A DNA stretch of 64,000 bases from Sphaerotilus mobilis (GTDB taxonomy: Bacteria > Pseudomonadota > Gammaproteobacteria > Burkholderiales > Burkholderiaceae_C), in contig NZ_SGWV01000007.1 of NCBI RefSeq assembly GCF_004216565.1, positions 372,001 to 436,000 on the forward strand. Direction: 5' to 3'. Numbering within the stretch: position 1 is the first letter of the stretch; the number at the start of each line of letters is the position of its first letter. The notes below the pieces were generated by a model. That model made no database searches. It had not been told where the DNA came from and saw only the letters and a list, made by a program, of their open reading frames with translations. The position numbers and the translations under genes are program-made. Positions 26,842 to 36,905 of the stretch are shown piece by piece.

Positions 26842-27161
26842 CGCCGGCCCCGCAGCGTGCGCAGGTGGGCGACGACGTCGAGCATGTCGCGCTCCTTGAG
26901 CTGGCCCTGGTAGGCCGGCATGGCACCGCGGCCATCGCGGATCACGGCCAGCAGCGCGCCGTCGCCCTTCATCAAGGCGGTCGGGGCTGAAAAGTCGGGC
27001 GCCACCGGCAGCACCGGCACACCGCGGCTGCCGTGGCACTGGGCGCACAGGCGCTGGTAGGTCGCGCCGCCGCTGGACGGATCGGCGGCATGGGCAGGCA
27101 GCACGAGGACGGCCAGGGCGGTCCAGACCGTGGTGGTGAACAGGGGGCGGAATCGAGGCAT
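26838..27161 (-). CDS. Small monoheme cytochrome c
   Basis: This class I cytochrome c has 107 residues with signal peptide (TTVWTALAVLVLPAHA). The single heme site is CAQCHGSRG near residue 40, and the likely axial Met lies in GAMPAYQGQL. DMLDVVAHLRTL forms the C-terminal helix. ATG 27161 is chosen because the upstream frame (to 27386) is Arg/Trp/Ser-rich and overlaps the regulator gene. A periplasmic electron carrier inside an operon of sensors is unusual. It might report redox state to the propeller/kinase system or feed the cytochrome cluster at 31-50 kb. Confidence 0.88.
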   Translation of the reverse strand: MPRFRPLFTTTVWTALAVLVLPAHAADPSSGGATYQRLCAQCHGSRGVPVLPVAPDFSAPTALMKGDGALLAVIRDGRGAMPAYQGQLKERDMLDVVAHLRTLRGRR

Positions 27162-27201
27162 CCAGCGCCGTTTTGCGAATCCCGTGCCAGCCTGGCCCGG
27201 G

Positions 27202-28716
27202 TCAGTCCCGAGCCAGCACCGGGCGTTCGCCGATGAGGGCCGCGCGCGGATCGTCCTCGTCCTTGCGGAGCCGGTCGGCCTTGTCGCCGCGCTCGTCCTC
27301 CTCCAGCTTGCGATACAGGCTGGACAGGCCGATGCCCAGGCGCTGCGCGGCCAGCCGCCGGTCGCCGCCGGCCTCGTCGATGGCACGGCGGATCAGGCCG
27401 ATCTCGAAGCGCCGGACGCGCTCGCGCAGCGTGGCCTCGGGCGGCGGATCGGCCACATCGAGGCCCGTGCCGGCCTCCGCAGGGCGGGTGGCCGGGGCTG
27501 CGCCGGGTGAGGTCACGGCGCCGGCCAGGGTCGCGGCGCGCACGACCTCCGGCGCCAGATCGGCCACGGTGATGCTGTCGCCGTCGGCCAGGATGGCGGC
27601 GCGGTGCAAGACGTTTTCAAGCTGGCGCAGGTTGCCCGGCCAGGCATAGGCGAGCAGCAGGTCCTCGGCCTCCGGGTCGATGCCCAGCACCTGACGGGCG
27701 CCGGACGGCTGGCTGCGCTGGGCCAGCAGATGGCGCAGCAGGGCCGGCAGGTCGGCCCGGCGCTCGCGCAGCGGTGGCATCGGGATCTGGAAGACCGACA
27801 GGCGGAAAAACAGGTCCTCGCGGAAGGTGCCGGCTTCAACCATCGCCGGCAGGTCGCGGTTGGTCGCCGCGACGATGCGCACGTCGACCTTGCGGCTCTG
27901 CTCGGCCCCCAGCGGACGCACCTCCTTGGCCTCCAGCACATGCAGCAGCTTGGTCTGCAGGCCCAGCGGCAGCTCACCGATCTCGTCGAGGAAGAGCGTG
28001 CCGTGGTCGGCCTGCACGAACAGGCCGCGACGGGCCTTGTCGGCGCTGGTGAAGGCACCCTTGGTGTGGCCGAACAGCTCGCTTTCCAGCAGGTTGTCGG
28101 GGATGGCGGCGCAGTTGACCGGCACAAAAGGCCCTTCGCGACGGGCCGACAGCTCATGCAGCCGGCGCGCGGTGACGCCCTTGCCGGTGCCGCTCTCGCC
28201 GGTCACCAGCACGGTCGAATCGGTCGGCGCGACCCGGCTGATCAGCCGTTCGGTGGCCAGCATCGCCTGCGCCTGGAAGGTGTAGGGCTGACCGGCCGCG
28301 CCGCCCACCAGCACCATCGAGCGCAGCGCCCGGTTCTCCTCGCGCAGGCCGCGCATGGCCTCGATCTGTTCGAGCCGGTGCACGATCTCCTCGCGCCGGA
28401 CCGGCTTGGTGATGTAGTCCCAGGCCCCGGCCTTGATCGCGTCGATGGCCGAATCGACCGAACTGAAGGCCGTCACCATGATGAAGGTCGCCGCATGGCC
28501 ACGCTCGCGCGCCCGCCGCAGCAGCTCGATGCCGTCCATCACCGGCATGAAGACGTCGCTGAGCACGACGTCGTAGGGGGTCTGGTCGAGCCGGTTGAGC
28601 GCCTCCTGGGCGCTCGCGGCACTGTCGACCGTGTAGCCGGCCTTGCCGATGGCGGCGGCCATCACCTGGCGGACGGCGGGCTCGTCGTCGACCACGAGCA
28701 CCTGCAGCTCGGGCAT
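27202..28716 (-). CDS. Sigma-54-dependent response regulator (NtrC family)
   Basis: This 504-residue activator has three domains. The receiver (about 1-120) carries the phospho-Asp in [13 protein letters not shown] and Lys in TKPVRRE. The AAA+ domain (about 155-390) has Walker A GESGTGKG, Walker [17 protein letters not shown] and the sigma-54 contact loop written GAFTSA instead of GAFTGA. A Fis-type HTH ends the protein ([23 protein letters not shown]). It activates sigma-54 RNA polymerase when phosphorylated. The partner kinase gene lies 15 bp upstream. Candidate targets are the sigma-54 elements before the multiheme cytochrome genes near 47.0 and 48.4-48.5 kb. Confidence 0.94.
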   Translation of the reverse strand: MPELQVLVVDDEPAVRQVMAAAIGKAGYTVDSAASAQEALNRLDQTPYDVVLSDVFMPVMDGIELLRRARERGHAATFIMVTAFSSVDSAIDAIKAGAWDYITKPVRREEIVHRLEQIEAMRGLREENRALRSMVLVGGAAGQPYTFQAQAMLATERLISRVAPTDSTVLVTGESGTGKGVTARRLHELSARREGPFVPVNCAAIPDNLLESELFGHTKGAFTSADKARRGLFVQADHGTLFLDEIGELPLGLQTKLLHVLEAKEVRPLGAEQSRKVDVRIVAATNRDLPAMVEAGTFREDLFFRLSVFQIPMPPLRERRADLPALLRHLLAQRSQPSGARQVLGIDPEAEDLLLAYAWPGNLRQLENVLHRAAILADGDSITVADLAPEVVRAATLAGAVTSPGAAPATRPAEAGTGLDVADPPPEATLRERVRRFEIGLIRRAIDEAGGDRRLAAQRLGIGLSSLYRKLEEDERGDKADRLRKDEDDPRAALIGERPVLARD

Positions 28717-28731
28717 GGGAACACTCCTGGA

Positions 28732-30391
<1,660 letters not shown>

Positions 30392-30393
<2 letters not shown>

Positions 30394-30940
30394 GACGTCT
30401 GTCGTTCGGTCCCTGGTTCGCACCACGCTGTGTGGCGCCGTCTTGTCCTGCCTGCTGGCGCTCGGCGGCGCCGCGCATGCCGATGCGCTGGACGAGGGTC
30501 AGGCCGCCATCCGCCGCAAGGATTACGCCGTCGCGGTCAAGCTGCTCGAACCGCTGGCCCGCAACGGCCACGCCGTGGCGCAATTGCGGCTCGGCGAGCT
30601 GTACTACCACGGCCACGGCGTGGCCGAGAACAACGACGCCGCGCTGACCTGGTTCGAGCGCGCCGCCCGGCAAGGTCAGGCCGAGGCGCAGGTCCACCTC
30701 GGCAACATGTATGCCTATGGTCTGGCCGACCCGGGCAACGACCGGGACCCGGCCCGGCTGGCCGCCCAGTGGTACTTCGAGGCCGCCCGGCAGGGTCATG
30801 CCAACGCCCAGTACAGCCTGGGCATCCTCTTTCTGACCGGCACCGGCGTGATCCAGGATGCCCAGGAAGCCGAGCGCTGGATCCGCAAGGCCGCCGAACA
30901 GGGCCACGCCGACGCGGGGCTCTACCTCAAGGGACGCTGA
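30392..30940 (+). CDS. Exported Sel1-repeat protein
   Basis: This 182-residue protein has a signal peptide (LCGAVLSCLLALGGAAHA) and a chain of Sel1/TPR-like helical hairpins: KDYAVAVKLLEPLARNGHAVAQLRLGELYYHGHGV, AALTWFERAARQGQAEAQVHLGNMY, AAQWYFEAARQGHANAQYSLGILFLTGTGV, EAERWIRKAAEQGHADAGLYL. Such repeats mediate protein contacts in the periplasm. ATG 30392 is preceded by GGAGAG. The frame upstream to 30257 reads kinase DNA antisense. The ATG overlaps the divergent kinase start at CATG 30391-30394, so one or both genes must have their promoter inside the neighbour. Confidence 0.85.
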
Positions 30941-30968
30941 CGCCCCCAGGGATCAGGCCAGCGCCCGA

Positions 30969-31031
30969 CCCACAGTCGGGAATCGGCTTCCCGGAAACGG
31001 GAAGAAACAGGACGCGCTTCCCGACTGTGGG
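30969..31031. repeat. Nested palindrome with TTCCCG-N4-CGGGAA core
   Basis: Outer arms CCCACAGTCGGGAA (30969-30982) and TTCCCGACTGTGGG (31018-31031) are perfectly complementary over 14 bp. Inside lies TTCCCG-GAAA-CGGGAA (30988-31003), a stem with a GNRA-type loop. It sits between the convergent ends of the Sel1 gene and the cytochrome operon, so it could be a two-way terminator, a REP-like element or a protein site. The rest of 30941-31187 shows no gene. Confidence 0.75.
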
Positions 31032-31187
31032 CAGGACCCGCGCCGGCTCAAGCGGACCGATCAGGCCCGCGCCCAGCATGCCGCGACGGCCCGGACCGGC
31101 GCAGCACGGCGAGCCGGCGGTCAGGTGGGACGGCGAGTGGGGGCCGCATGGGTTCTGGTGACGTTTTTCGGGTGATCTTCAGCGCAC

Positions 31188-32069
31188 TCAGATCGCCCCT
31201 TGGTGCGGCGTCGTCGAGACGAAGGGCACGCCGAAGAAGGTCAGGAAGGCGAGCACGAAGACCGTGATCAGGCAGAGCGAGAAGCGCACGGGTGACGGCC
31301 GAAAGGTGACGCGGGCGTGCAGCGTGGCGGCCAGTGCGAGCCAGGTCAGGAAGGCCCAGGTCTCCAGCGGGTCCCAGCCCCAGTAGCGGCCCCAGGCGTC
31401 CTGGGCCCAGACGGCGCCGACGATCAGCATGGCGCCCTCGAAGACGAAGGCGAAGGCGGCGTAGCGGTGGGCCAGCGCGTCGCAGCGGCGGTCATCGGGC
31501 AATGACATGCCCAGACGCCGGCCGATCGGCGTGAGCCGCAGCAGCGGCACGGCCGACCAGGCCAGCGCCGTCAGCAGCAGGCCCAGGAACAGCTTGCCGA
31601 CCAGCGTGTGCAGGTAGAGCAGCACGGTCGCGTAGGTGGGCGGCAGGTGGCCGGGGCGGGCATCGGCCATCAGCAGCCAGCCCGCCAGCAGGGCCAGCAC
31701 CGGCAGCACCACCAGCCAGAGCCGGCGCAGCGGCGGCAGGGCCCAGGCCGACACGCCATAGACCAGCGACAGGCTCCAGAGGTTGCTGCTGAGGATCTCG
31801 TGCATGGTCGTGAACGGCCCATGCCCCAGCGTGACCCAGCGCAGGCCGAGCGACACGGTGTGCACGGCCACGGCCAGCGTCGCCAGGCCCAGGCTCCAGC
31901 GCGTCCAGTCCGGCCGCCGCGACCCACCCGCAACCGCCAGGAGCGACCACAGGCCCGGCACGGCCGACAGCGCATACAGCAGCAGCGCCGCATGCAGCCA
32001 GGGCTGGTCGATCAGGCTCGGCGACAGCGGCGCCAAAATGGCTAGAGGGGCCGACAGGTCCGTGTTCAT
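31188..32069 (-). CDS. ccsA: Cytochrome c synthesis protein CcsA/ResC (System II)
   Basis: This 293-residue membrane protein with about eight membrane segments carries the heme-handling signature of the CcsA/CcmC family. The Trp-rich WWD-type motif is WGRYWGWDPLETWAFLTWLALAATLHAR near residues 225-250. Conserved His residues lie in GHGPFTTMHEILSSN and LAHRYAAFAFVFEGA. With CcsB it moves heme across the membrane and ligates it to CXXCH motifs in the periplasm. It is the last gene of the multiheme operon and overlaps ccsB by ATGA at 32066. Its C-terminus (GVPFVSTTPHQGAI) differs from the usual GLHSY-type end. Confidence 0.9.
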   Translation of the reverse strand: MNTDLSAPLAILAPLSPSLIDQPWLHAALLLYALSAVPGLWSLLAVAGGSRRPDWTRWSLGLATLAVAVHTVSLGLRWVTLGHGPFTTMHEILSSNLWSLSLVYGVSAWALPPLRRLWLVVLPVLALLAGWLLMADARPGHLPPTYATVLLYLHTLVGKLFLGLLLTALAWSAVPLLRLTPIGRRLGMSLPDDRRCDALAHRYAAFAFVFEGAMLIVGAVWAQDAWGRYWGWDPLETWAFLTWLALAATLHARVTFRPSPVRFSLCLITVFVLAFLTFFGVPFVSTTPHQGAI

Positions 32070-33142
32070 CGGGCCTCCAGCGCGCCGGCATCAACCGCGC
32101 GGGCCGGGCTGGCGCCACGCGAGGGCGCTGCCGTGAACTGCCGTGCGTAGTGCCAGCCCAGCGCGACGACCGCCAGCATGGCCAGACCCAGCAGCCAGAG
32201 CAGACTGAGGTCGTAGCTGACGCGGTAGCCCATCCAGGTGCGCAGCTCCAGGTAGTCCAGCCGTCCCCCGGGCAGGTCGAGCGAGCCGCCCGGCGCGAGC
32301 GTCAGGCGCTGTTCGACCGCCCCGCCGTTGCCACCGTGGCGGATCACCAGCGTGCGGTCTTCGGGCAGGCGGAAGCGGCCGGCGCGGTCCGGGTCGATCA
32401 GGGACGGGTCGACCGGCAGTTGCAGCCACAGGGCCGGACCGCCGGGTGGCTGCCAGTCCAGCGACTGCTGCAGCGCATGGGCCGGGTAGCTTGGCAGGTG
32501 CAAAGCGCCGATCGCCGCCTCGCCGCCGGCCGGTGTCCAGCGCAGCAGCGGCGCGTAGCCCTTGTTGGGGCTGGTGTAGATGCGGTAGCCGCGCAGCACC
32601 AGTGGGTGGTGGTCGCCGATCACCGCATCCTGCGGCTGGCCGTCGGCATCGGTCCAGTGCACGCGGTTGCGGGTCGGACCGCGCTTGAGGCCGGGCGCGT
32701 AGTCGATCTCGAAGCCGCTGTGCACGAAGCTCAGCTGACCGAGCCGGTCGGGGTGCCAGCGGCCGGCCACGCCGTCCATCAGCACGCCGTCCCAGGGCAC
32801 CCCCTCGGTCAGCTCGAAGCGGCCGTCCAGCGCGGTCATGCGACCCAGACCGCTGGCCAGCACCAGCCCGAGCAGCGCCAGGTGGAAGACCAGCAGCGGC
32901 ACGCGCCGCCGCAGCGACGGGTGGACGACCAGCGCGACCAGCAGGTTCAGCGCCAGGAACAGCAGCGCCACGATCAGGCCGACGCCCAGCCAGTCGCTGC
33001 GGAAACGCCCGATCAGCACGGCCACGCCGAGCAGCGCCATGCCCGCCAGCGCCGTGCGCAGCGAGCCGAAATGGGCCAGCCAGGCCGGCGGCGTGGGTGG
33101 AGACGTGGGCGGGGACGTGGGGCTGGACGATGGCGGGTTCAT
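32066..33142 (-). CDS. ccsB: Cytochrome c synthesis protein CcsB/ResB (System II), short form
   Basis: The 358-residue protein from ATG 33142 overlaps the 11-heme cytochrome stop by ATGA. It has three N-terminal membrane segments (TALAGMALLGVAVLIGRF; WLGVGLIVALLFLALNLLVAL; LLVFHLALLGLVLASGLG), a periplasmic domain of about 200 residues (WDGVLMDGVAGRWHPDRLGQ, HHPLVLRGYRIYTSPNKGYAPLLRW), and a last membrane segment (LSLLWLLGLAMLAVVALGWHY). This is the ResB plan, but well below the 540-700 residues of common forms. The N-terminal tail is a Ser/Pro/Thr 12-bp repeat. Sited behind the cytochromes, it is probably their dedicated maturation partner. Confidence 0.85.
   Translation of the reverse strand: MNPPSSSPTSPPTSPPTPPAWLAHFGSLRTALAGMALLGVAVLIGRFRSDWLGVGLIVALLFLALNLLVALVVHPSLRRRVPLLVFHLALLGLVLASGLGRMTALDGRFELTEGVPWDGVLMDGVAGRWHPDRLGQLSFVHSGFEIDYAPGLKRGPTRNRVHWTDADGQPQDAVIGDHHPLVLRGYRIYTSPNKGYAPLLRWTPAGGEAAIGALHLPSYPAHALQQSLDWQPPGGPALWLQLPVDPSLIDPDRAGRFRLPEDRTLVIRHGGNGGAVEQRLTLAPGGSLDLPGGRLDYLELRTWMGYRVSYDLSLLWLLGLAMLAVVALGWHYARQFTAAPSRGASPARAVDAGALEAR
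33097..33138. repeat. 12-bp in-frame tandem repeat
   Basis: Units of the GACGTGGGCGGG type encode the SPPT repeats at the cytoplasmic N-terminus of CcsB. Confidence 0.8.
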
Positions 33143-35745
33143 GGCGGGTTGCTGCAGACGTCCTTCATCCAGTCCTTGCCGCTCAGTGCGGCGTTGCCAT
33201 TGGTGCCGAAGGTGGTGGCCGACGCCGCCGAGCCGCAGTTGCTGTCGGTCCAGTTGCCGCTGGTGGCAAAGGTGCGGACCTTGAGCTTGGCGTTCAGGTA
33301 GTAGGGCTCCTGGTTGTAGGCCTGGCCGGGCGCGTTCTCGCGCCATTCTTCGTTGCCGGCCCGACCGGCCTCGGGGCCGACGTCGTTGAGGTTGACCAGC
33401 AGGCCCTTGTTCTTCCAGCCGTGTGGCACCGCGACATGGCACCAGTTGCAGCGGATGCGGCCGATCTTCTCGGTGTGGAAGGCGTGCAGGTTGCCCTTGT
33501 CGGTGTTGGAGAAGCCGGTCTGCCCGGCGCCGGCACCGGCATAGGTGGACTCGTTGTGGCACTTGAAGCACAGCGCATTGGCCGCGCCGCCGCTGCCGAC
33601 GTTGCTGTTCCAGACGCCCTTGAGCAAGAAGGCGTTGGACGAGCCGTGTGGCCCCCAGGCCGAGCCGTCCTCGCCGCCGTTGGGCACGACGGTGGTGGGT
33701 GCCGTGCTGCTGCCGTGGCAGTCGCTGCAGTACATGGTCTGGCTGCCGATGGCATTGCCCCACGGCGCGCGGAAGGCCGCCGCGTTGGCGCCGCTGCGGC
33801 CGGTGCCGTCCATCACCGGATGCCAGGAGCGGTGGTTGTTGGTGGCGAAGTTGGCACCCGCGCCGGAGTTGGCCGAGGTGGTGTCGCCCTTGTGCGTGAG
33901 CGGCGCCTGGAACTCGCGCGCCTGGTTGGTGTAGACCGTCAGGTTGTTGGTGCCCGGCGGCGTGCCGCCCGGATGGCCCAGCGCCGGCCGGCTGCCGAGC
34001 GGGTGGGCGTTGTTGTCCGGGTAGGCGTGGTCCGAGTGGCACTTCAGGCAGACCTGGTACTCGCGGGTCACATAGGGCGCGGTGACGGCGGTGTCCACGC
34101 TGTTGCCCGGGTCGCCGCGCTTGACGGTGTAGCCGCTGGGCAGTTGCTGGAAGGAGGTCGAGCCATAGACCGGTTCGACGCCAAAGGTGCCGCGCAGCGC
34201 GCCCGAGGCGAGGTTGGTGTGGGTGTAGCCGGGTGCCTCGTCGTGGCGGTGGGTGGCGGCCGCATCGGGCGGGCCGGCCAGGCCGCCGGCACCGCCGGTG
34301 AACAGGCGCGCCTTGATCAGGCGATGCGGGTTGTGGCAGTCGGTGCACTCGGCGTGGCGACGGGCCAGCCGGGCGCGCGACTCGATGAAGTCGGCGCCGC
34401 AGCGGTTGGCCGGGCCGGTGCAGTCCACGCCCGGGTCGATGAAGCTGCCGCCGATGTCGTGGACCTCCTCGCCCGCGTTGCCCTGGTCGGCGCTGGTGAT
34501 GGGCATGCGGATGGGCGCGCTGAAATCGGTCTCGATGTCGGGCACCTGCAGGCCGTTGTTCAGCACCGAGCGGGCGGTGCTGGTGTGGCACTGGAAGCAG
34601 GTCTGTTCCTGGGCCGGGTTGCCGCCTTGGCGGGCGGCCAGCAGGTTGGCGGCCGGACGCGGCGCGTCGGTGCCTTCGCGGGTCAGCCGGCGCGCGCCGG
34701 GCACCGTGTGGGTGTCGTGGCAGTTCAGACAGCCGGCCTTCCAGACCGGCAAGGCCAGCGGGAACTCGCGCAGCGTGGCCGCCGCGTCGCGGTAGGTCTC
34801 GTCGGCGACATCCGGCCGGGCGTGGGCCGAATAGGCCCAGCTGCCCGAGGCCAGGTTCTTGTCGTGGCAGCCCAGGCAGACCATGTCGGTGGCCGGGTTG
34901 TGCGCTGCCGACGGTGCGGCCTCCTGGAAGCGCTGGCCACGCAGGAATTTCTGGTTGCCGCGCGCGCTGTCGAGCTCGCGGATGTGCGGGTCGTGGCAGG
35001 TCGCGCACTGCACCTGGCCGGCGCCGTTGACGCCGGTGGGCTGCAGCGGCAGTTGCGGCTTGTAGCCCGGTGCGCGCACGCCCACCACGCTGCCGCTGCC
35101 GCCGGGCCAGCGCTGCTGGGCGTCGACGCCGCGCAGCTCGCCGTCGCGCTGGGCCAGCGCGCTGTTGAAGGTCAGCGAGATCGGGTGGTCGTTGCGCAGG
35201 TCGGTGCCGAGGTTGCGGGTGAAGCCGCTGGCGGTGCCCTCGCCCACCGGCATGGTGCCGCCCGGGCCGGTGCCCACCATCGGGATCGAGGCCCCCGCCA
35301 GGCCGTTGAGCACGTTGACGTTGCCCAGCGCCAGCGTGCCGTCGTGGCAGGACAGGCAGAGCTTGCTGCTGCCACCGGGCAGGCCGCTGAAGCCGTCGAC
35401 GATGGCCTGGGCGTCGAGCGACTCGGACGCATAGGGCGTGTAGGTCGAGCCGGCCGGCACGCGCCGGTTCCACAGCGGCGAGCGCAGCGCCGCGCCGCCG
35501 TCGTCGGTCTGGCTGGCGCCGTGCGGGGTGTGGCAGAAGACGCAGACCTGGTCGGTGCCGCCGGAGCCCGCATGGGCCGCGCCGGGCCCGTCGACCGACA
35601 GGTTGTGGCGCGTGCCCCGCACGTCCGAGACCCGTTGCGCACGGGGCGCGTCGACGCTCGCGACGGCCAGCAGCAGCGCCACGGCGGCACTGGCCAGCAG
35701 CAGCACGGCACGGCGGTTCGGCAAGACGGCGGCGAGCAGGGTCAC
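33139..35745 (-). CDS. Eleven-heme cytochrome c
   Basis: The gene starts with GTG 35745, which overlaps the stop of the NHL lipoprotein gene (GTGA). The long upstream frame is not used. The 868-residue protein has a signal or anchor (RRAVLLLASAAVALLLAVASV) and eleven CXXCH sites: CVFCH, CLSCH, CATCH, CLGCH, CLNCH, CFQCH, CTDCH, CLKCH, CSDCH, CFKCH, CNWCH. The first part is a doubled-CXXCH module (RHNLSVDGPG, then CVFCHTPHGA, then CLSCHDGT) shared with the tetraheme cytochrome at 46 kb. Many extra His residues (HRHDEAPGYTH, NNHRSWHPV) can serve as second axial ligands. Two lone Cys near the end could form a disulfide. It is probably the long electron wire of the cluster; side of the outer membrane unknown. 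Confidence 0.92.
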   Translation of the reverse strand: MTLLAAVLPNRRAVLLLASAAVALLLAVASVDAPRAQRVSDVRGTRHNLSVDGPGAAHAGSGGTDQVCVFCHTPHGASQTDDGGAALRSPLWNRRVPAGSTYTPYASESLDAQAIVDGFSGLPGGSSKLCLSCHDGTLALGNVNVLNGLAGASIPMVGTGPGGTMPVGEGTASGFTRNLGTDLRNDHPISLTFNSALAQRDGELRGVDAQQRWPGGSGSVVGVRAPGYKPQLPLQPTGVNGAGQVQCATCHDPHIRELDSARGNQKFLRGQRFQEAAPSAAHNPATDMVCLGCHDKNLASGSWAYSAHARPDVADETYRDAAATLREFPLALPVWKAGCLNCHDTHTVPGARRLTREGTDAPRPAANLLAARQGGNPAQEQTCFQCHTSTARSVLNNGLQVPDIETDFSAPIRMPITSADQGNAGEEVHDIGGSFIDPGVDCTGPANRCGADFIESRARLARRHAECTDCHNPHRLIKARLFTGGAGGLAGPPDAAATHRHDEAPGYTHTNLASGALRGTFGVEPVYGSTSFQQLPSGYTVKRGDPGNSVDTAVTAPYVTREYQVCLKCHSDHAYPDNNAHPLGSRPALGHPGGTPPGTNNLTVYTNQAREFQAPLTHKGDTTSANSGAGANFATNNHRSWHPVMDGTGRSGANAAAFRAPWGNAIGSQTMYCSDCHGSSTAPTTVVPNGGEDGSAWGPHGSSNAFLLKGVWNSNVGSGGAANALCFKCHNESTYAGAGAGQTGFSNTDKGNLHAFHTEKIGRIRCNWCHVAVPHGWKNKGLLVNLNDVGPEAGRAGNEEWRENAPGQAYNQEPYYLNAKLKVRTFATSGNWTDSNCGSAASATTFGTNGNAALSGKDWMKDVCSNPP

Positions 35746-36905
35746 GGCAGGCGCACGCGCGGGGGCGCGCTCACTTCTGGGGTCGGACGCAGGCGCGCCA
35801 ACCGGGCGTTGAACATGTCGGCGACCAGCACATCGCCGTCGGGCGCCACCCACACGCCCGAGGGCAGCAGGAAGCGGGCCACCGGCGGCATGGCCGCCGA
35901 GGCCGGGCCGATCGGCAGCAGCAGCTGGCCGTCGGCGTCGTAGACCAGCACGGTGTCGTGGTAGGACTCGACCACATGCACGCGCCCGGCCCGGTCGACC
36001 GCCACGCCCTTGGGCCGCACCAGCTGGCCGAGCACGACGCCGCGCGAGCCGATCTGCCGCAGCGGTTGGCCATCGGCCGCGCGCAGCACCTGTACGCGGG
36101 CGTTGAGGCTGTCGGTGACATAGAGCAGGCCGTCCGCCAGCGCCAAGTGGGTCGGCGCGTTGTAGCGGCCAGGCGCACTGCCCGGCCCGCCGAGCGTCGC
36201 TTCGAGCTGGCCAGCCGCATCGAAGACCTTGATGTCGTGGGCGCGGGTGTCGGCGACATAGAGCCGGCCGCTCGCCCGATCGCGCGCCAGGCCGGTCGGG
36301 CGCTGCAGCACGCCACGGCCGATCTGGCCACGCGGCTCGCCCTGCGGGTCGAGCCGGACGACCCAGCCGAGTTCGGCATCGGCGACATCCAGGCCGCCGT
36401 CCGGCGTCGGCGCCAGGCCCACCGGCGAGACCCAGTTCAGACCCGGGCCGGCGCGCTCCCACAGCGCCAGCGTGCCGCCGGCCAGGTCGAAGACAAAAAT
36501 CGCGCGCCGCCCGGCATCGCTGACGAAGACCCGGCCACCGCCCGGCGCGCCGTCGCCGCTGACGGCGCTCGGGCGCTGCAGTTGCAGCGGCGCCTCGTCG
36601 GCGCCGTCCAGCCCGGCGATCCAGCGACCCACGCGCCGCCACACGCTGGCGCTGCCGGCCGACTCAGGCCGGTGCAGCTCGGGCTCGCCGGTCAGGTGGC
36701 CGGCCCAGGCGTAACGGGGCGGCTCGGGTGCCGCCGGCCAGACCAGCGCGGGCGCGGCGGGGCCGGCATCCTCGGTGCCCAGCGCCCCGTCCATGGCGTA
36801 GCGCCAGGTGCCACGCACGGGCTCGCTGGCGCAACCGGCCAGGCCGATCCAGACGCTGGCTGCCAGCATGGCCAGCAGGCGCGGAAGGCGTCGCCACAAG
36901 CTCAT
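35742..36905 (-). CDS. NHL-repeat lipoprotein 1 of 3
   Basis: This 387-residue lipoprotein (LAGC lipobox at about residue 22-25) has a Pro/Ala-rich linker of about 80 residues, then a six-bladed NHL propeller. Blades are visible as LQRPSAVSGDG...VFVSDAGRRAIFVFDL, LDVADAELGWVVRLD, LQRPTGLARDRASGRLYVADTRAHDIKVFD, LYVTDSLNARVQVLR, VRPKGVAVDRAGRVHVVESYHDTVLVYD and LLPSGVWVAPDGDVLVADMFNARLARL. NHL lipoproteins often accompany multiheme clusters and may scaffold cytochromes at a membrane face. It overlaps both neighbours by 4 bp. Confidence 0.88.
   Translation of the reverse strand: MSLWRRLPRLLAMLAASVWIGLAGCASEPVRGTWRYAMDGALGTEDAGPAAPALVWPAAPEPPRYAWAGHLTGEPELHRPESAGSASVWRRVGRWIAGLDGADEAPLQLQRPSAVSGDGAPGGGRVFVSDAGRRAIFVFDLAGGTLALWERAGPGLNWVSPVGLAPTPDGGLDVADAELGWVVRLDPQGEPRGQIGRGVLQRPTGLARDRASGRLYVADTRAHDIKVFDAAGQLEATLGGPGSAPGRYNAPTHLALADGLLYVTDSLNARVQVLRAADGQPLRQIGSRGVVLGQLVRPKGVAVDRAGRVHVVESYHDTVLVYDADGQLLLPIGPASAAMPPVARFLLPSGVWVAPDGDVLVADMFNARLARLRPTPEVSAPPRVRLP

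Noticed and set aside
33097-35943. A 948-codon plus-strand open frame opposite the 11-heme gene
   Set aside because: No domains, low-complexity Val/Gly/Ala/Arg; the minus strand encodes eleven CXXCH motifs.
36485-36642. In-frame upstream starts that fuse NHL and 11-heme reading frames
   Set aside because: The frame overlaps the NHL gene in another phase; GTG 35745 in a GTGA overlap gives a proper signal peptide.
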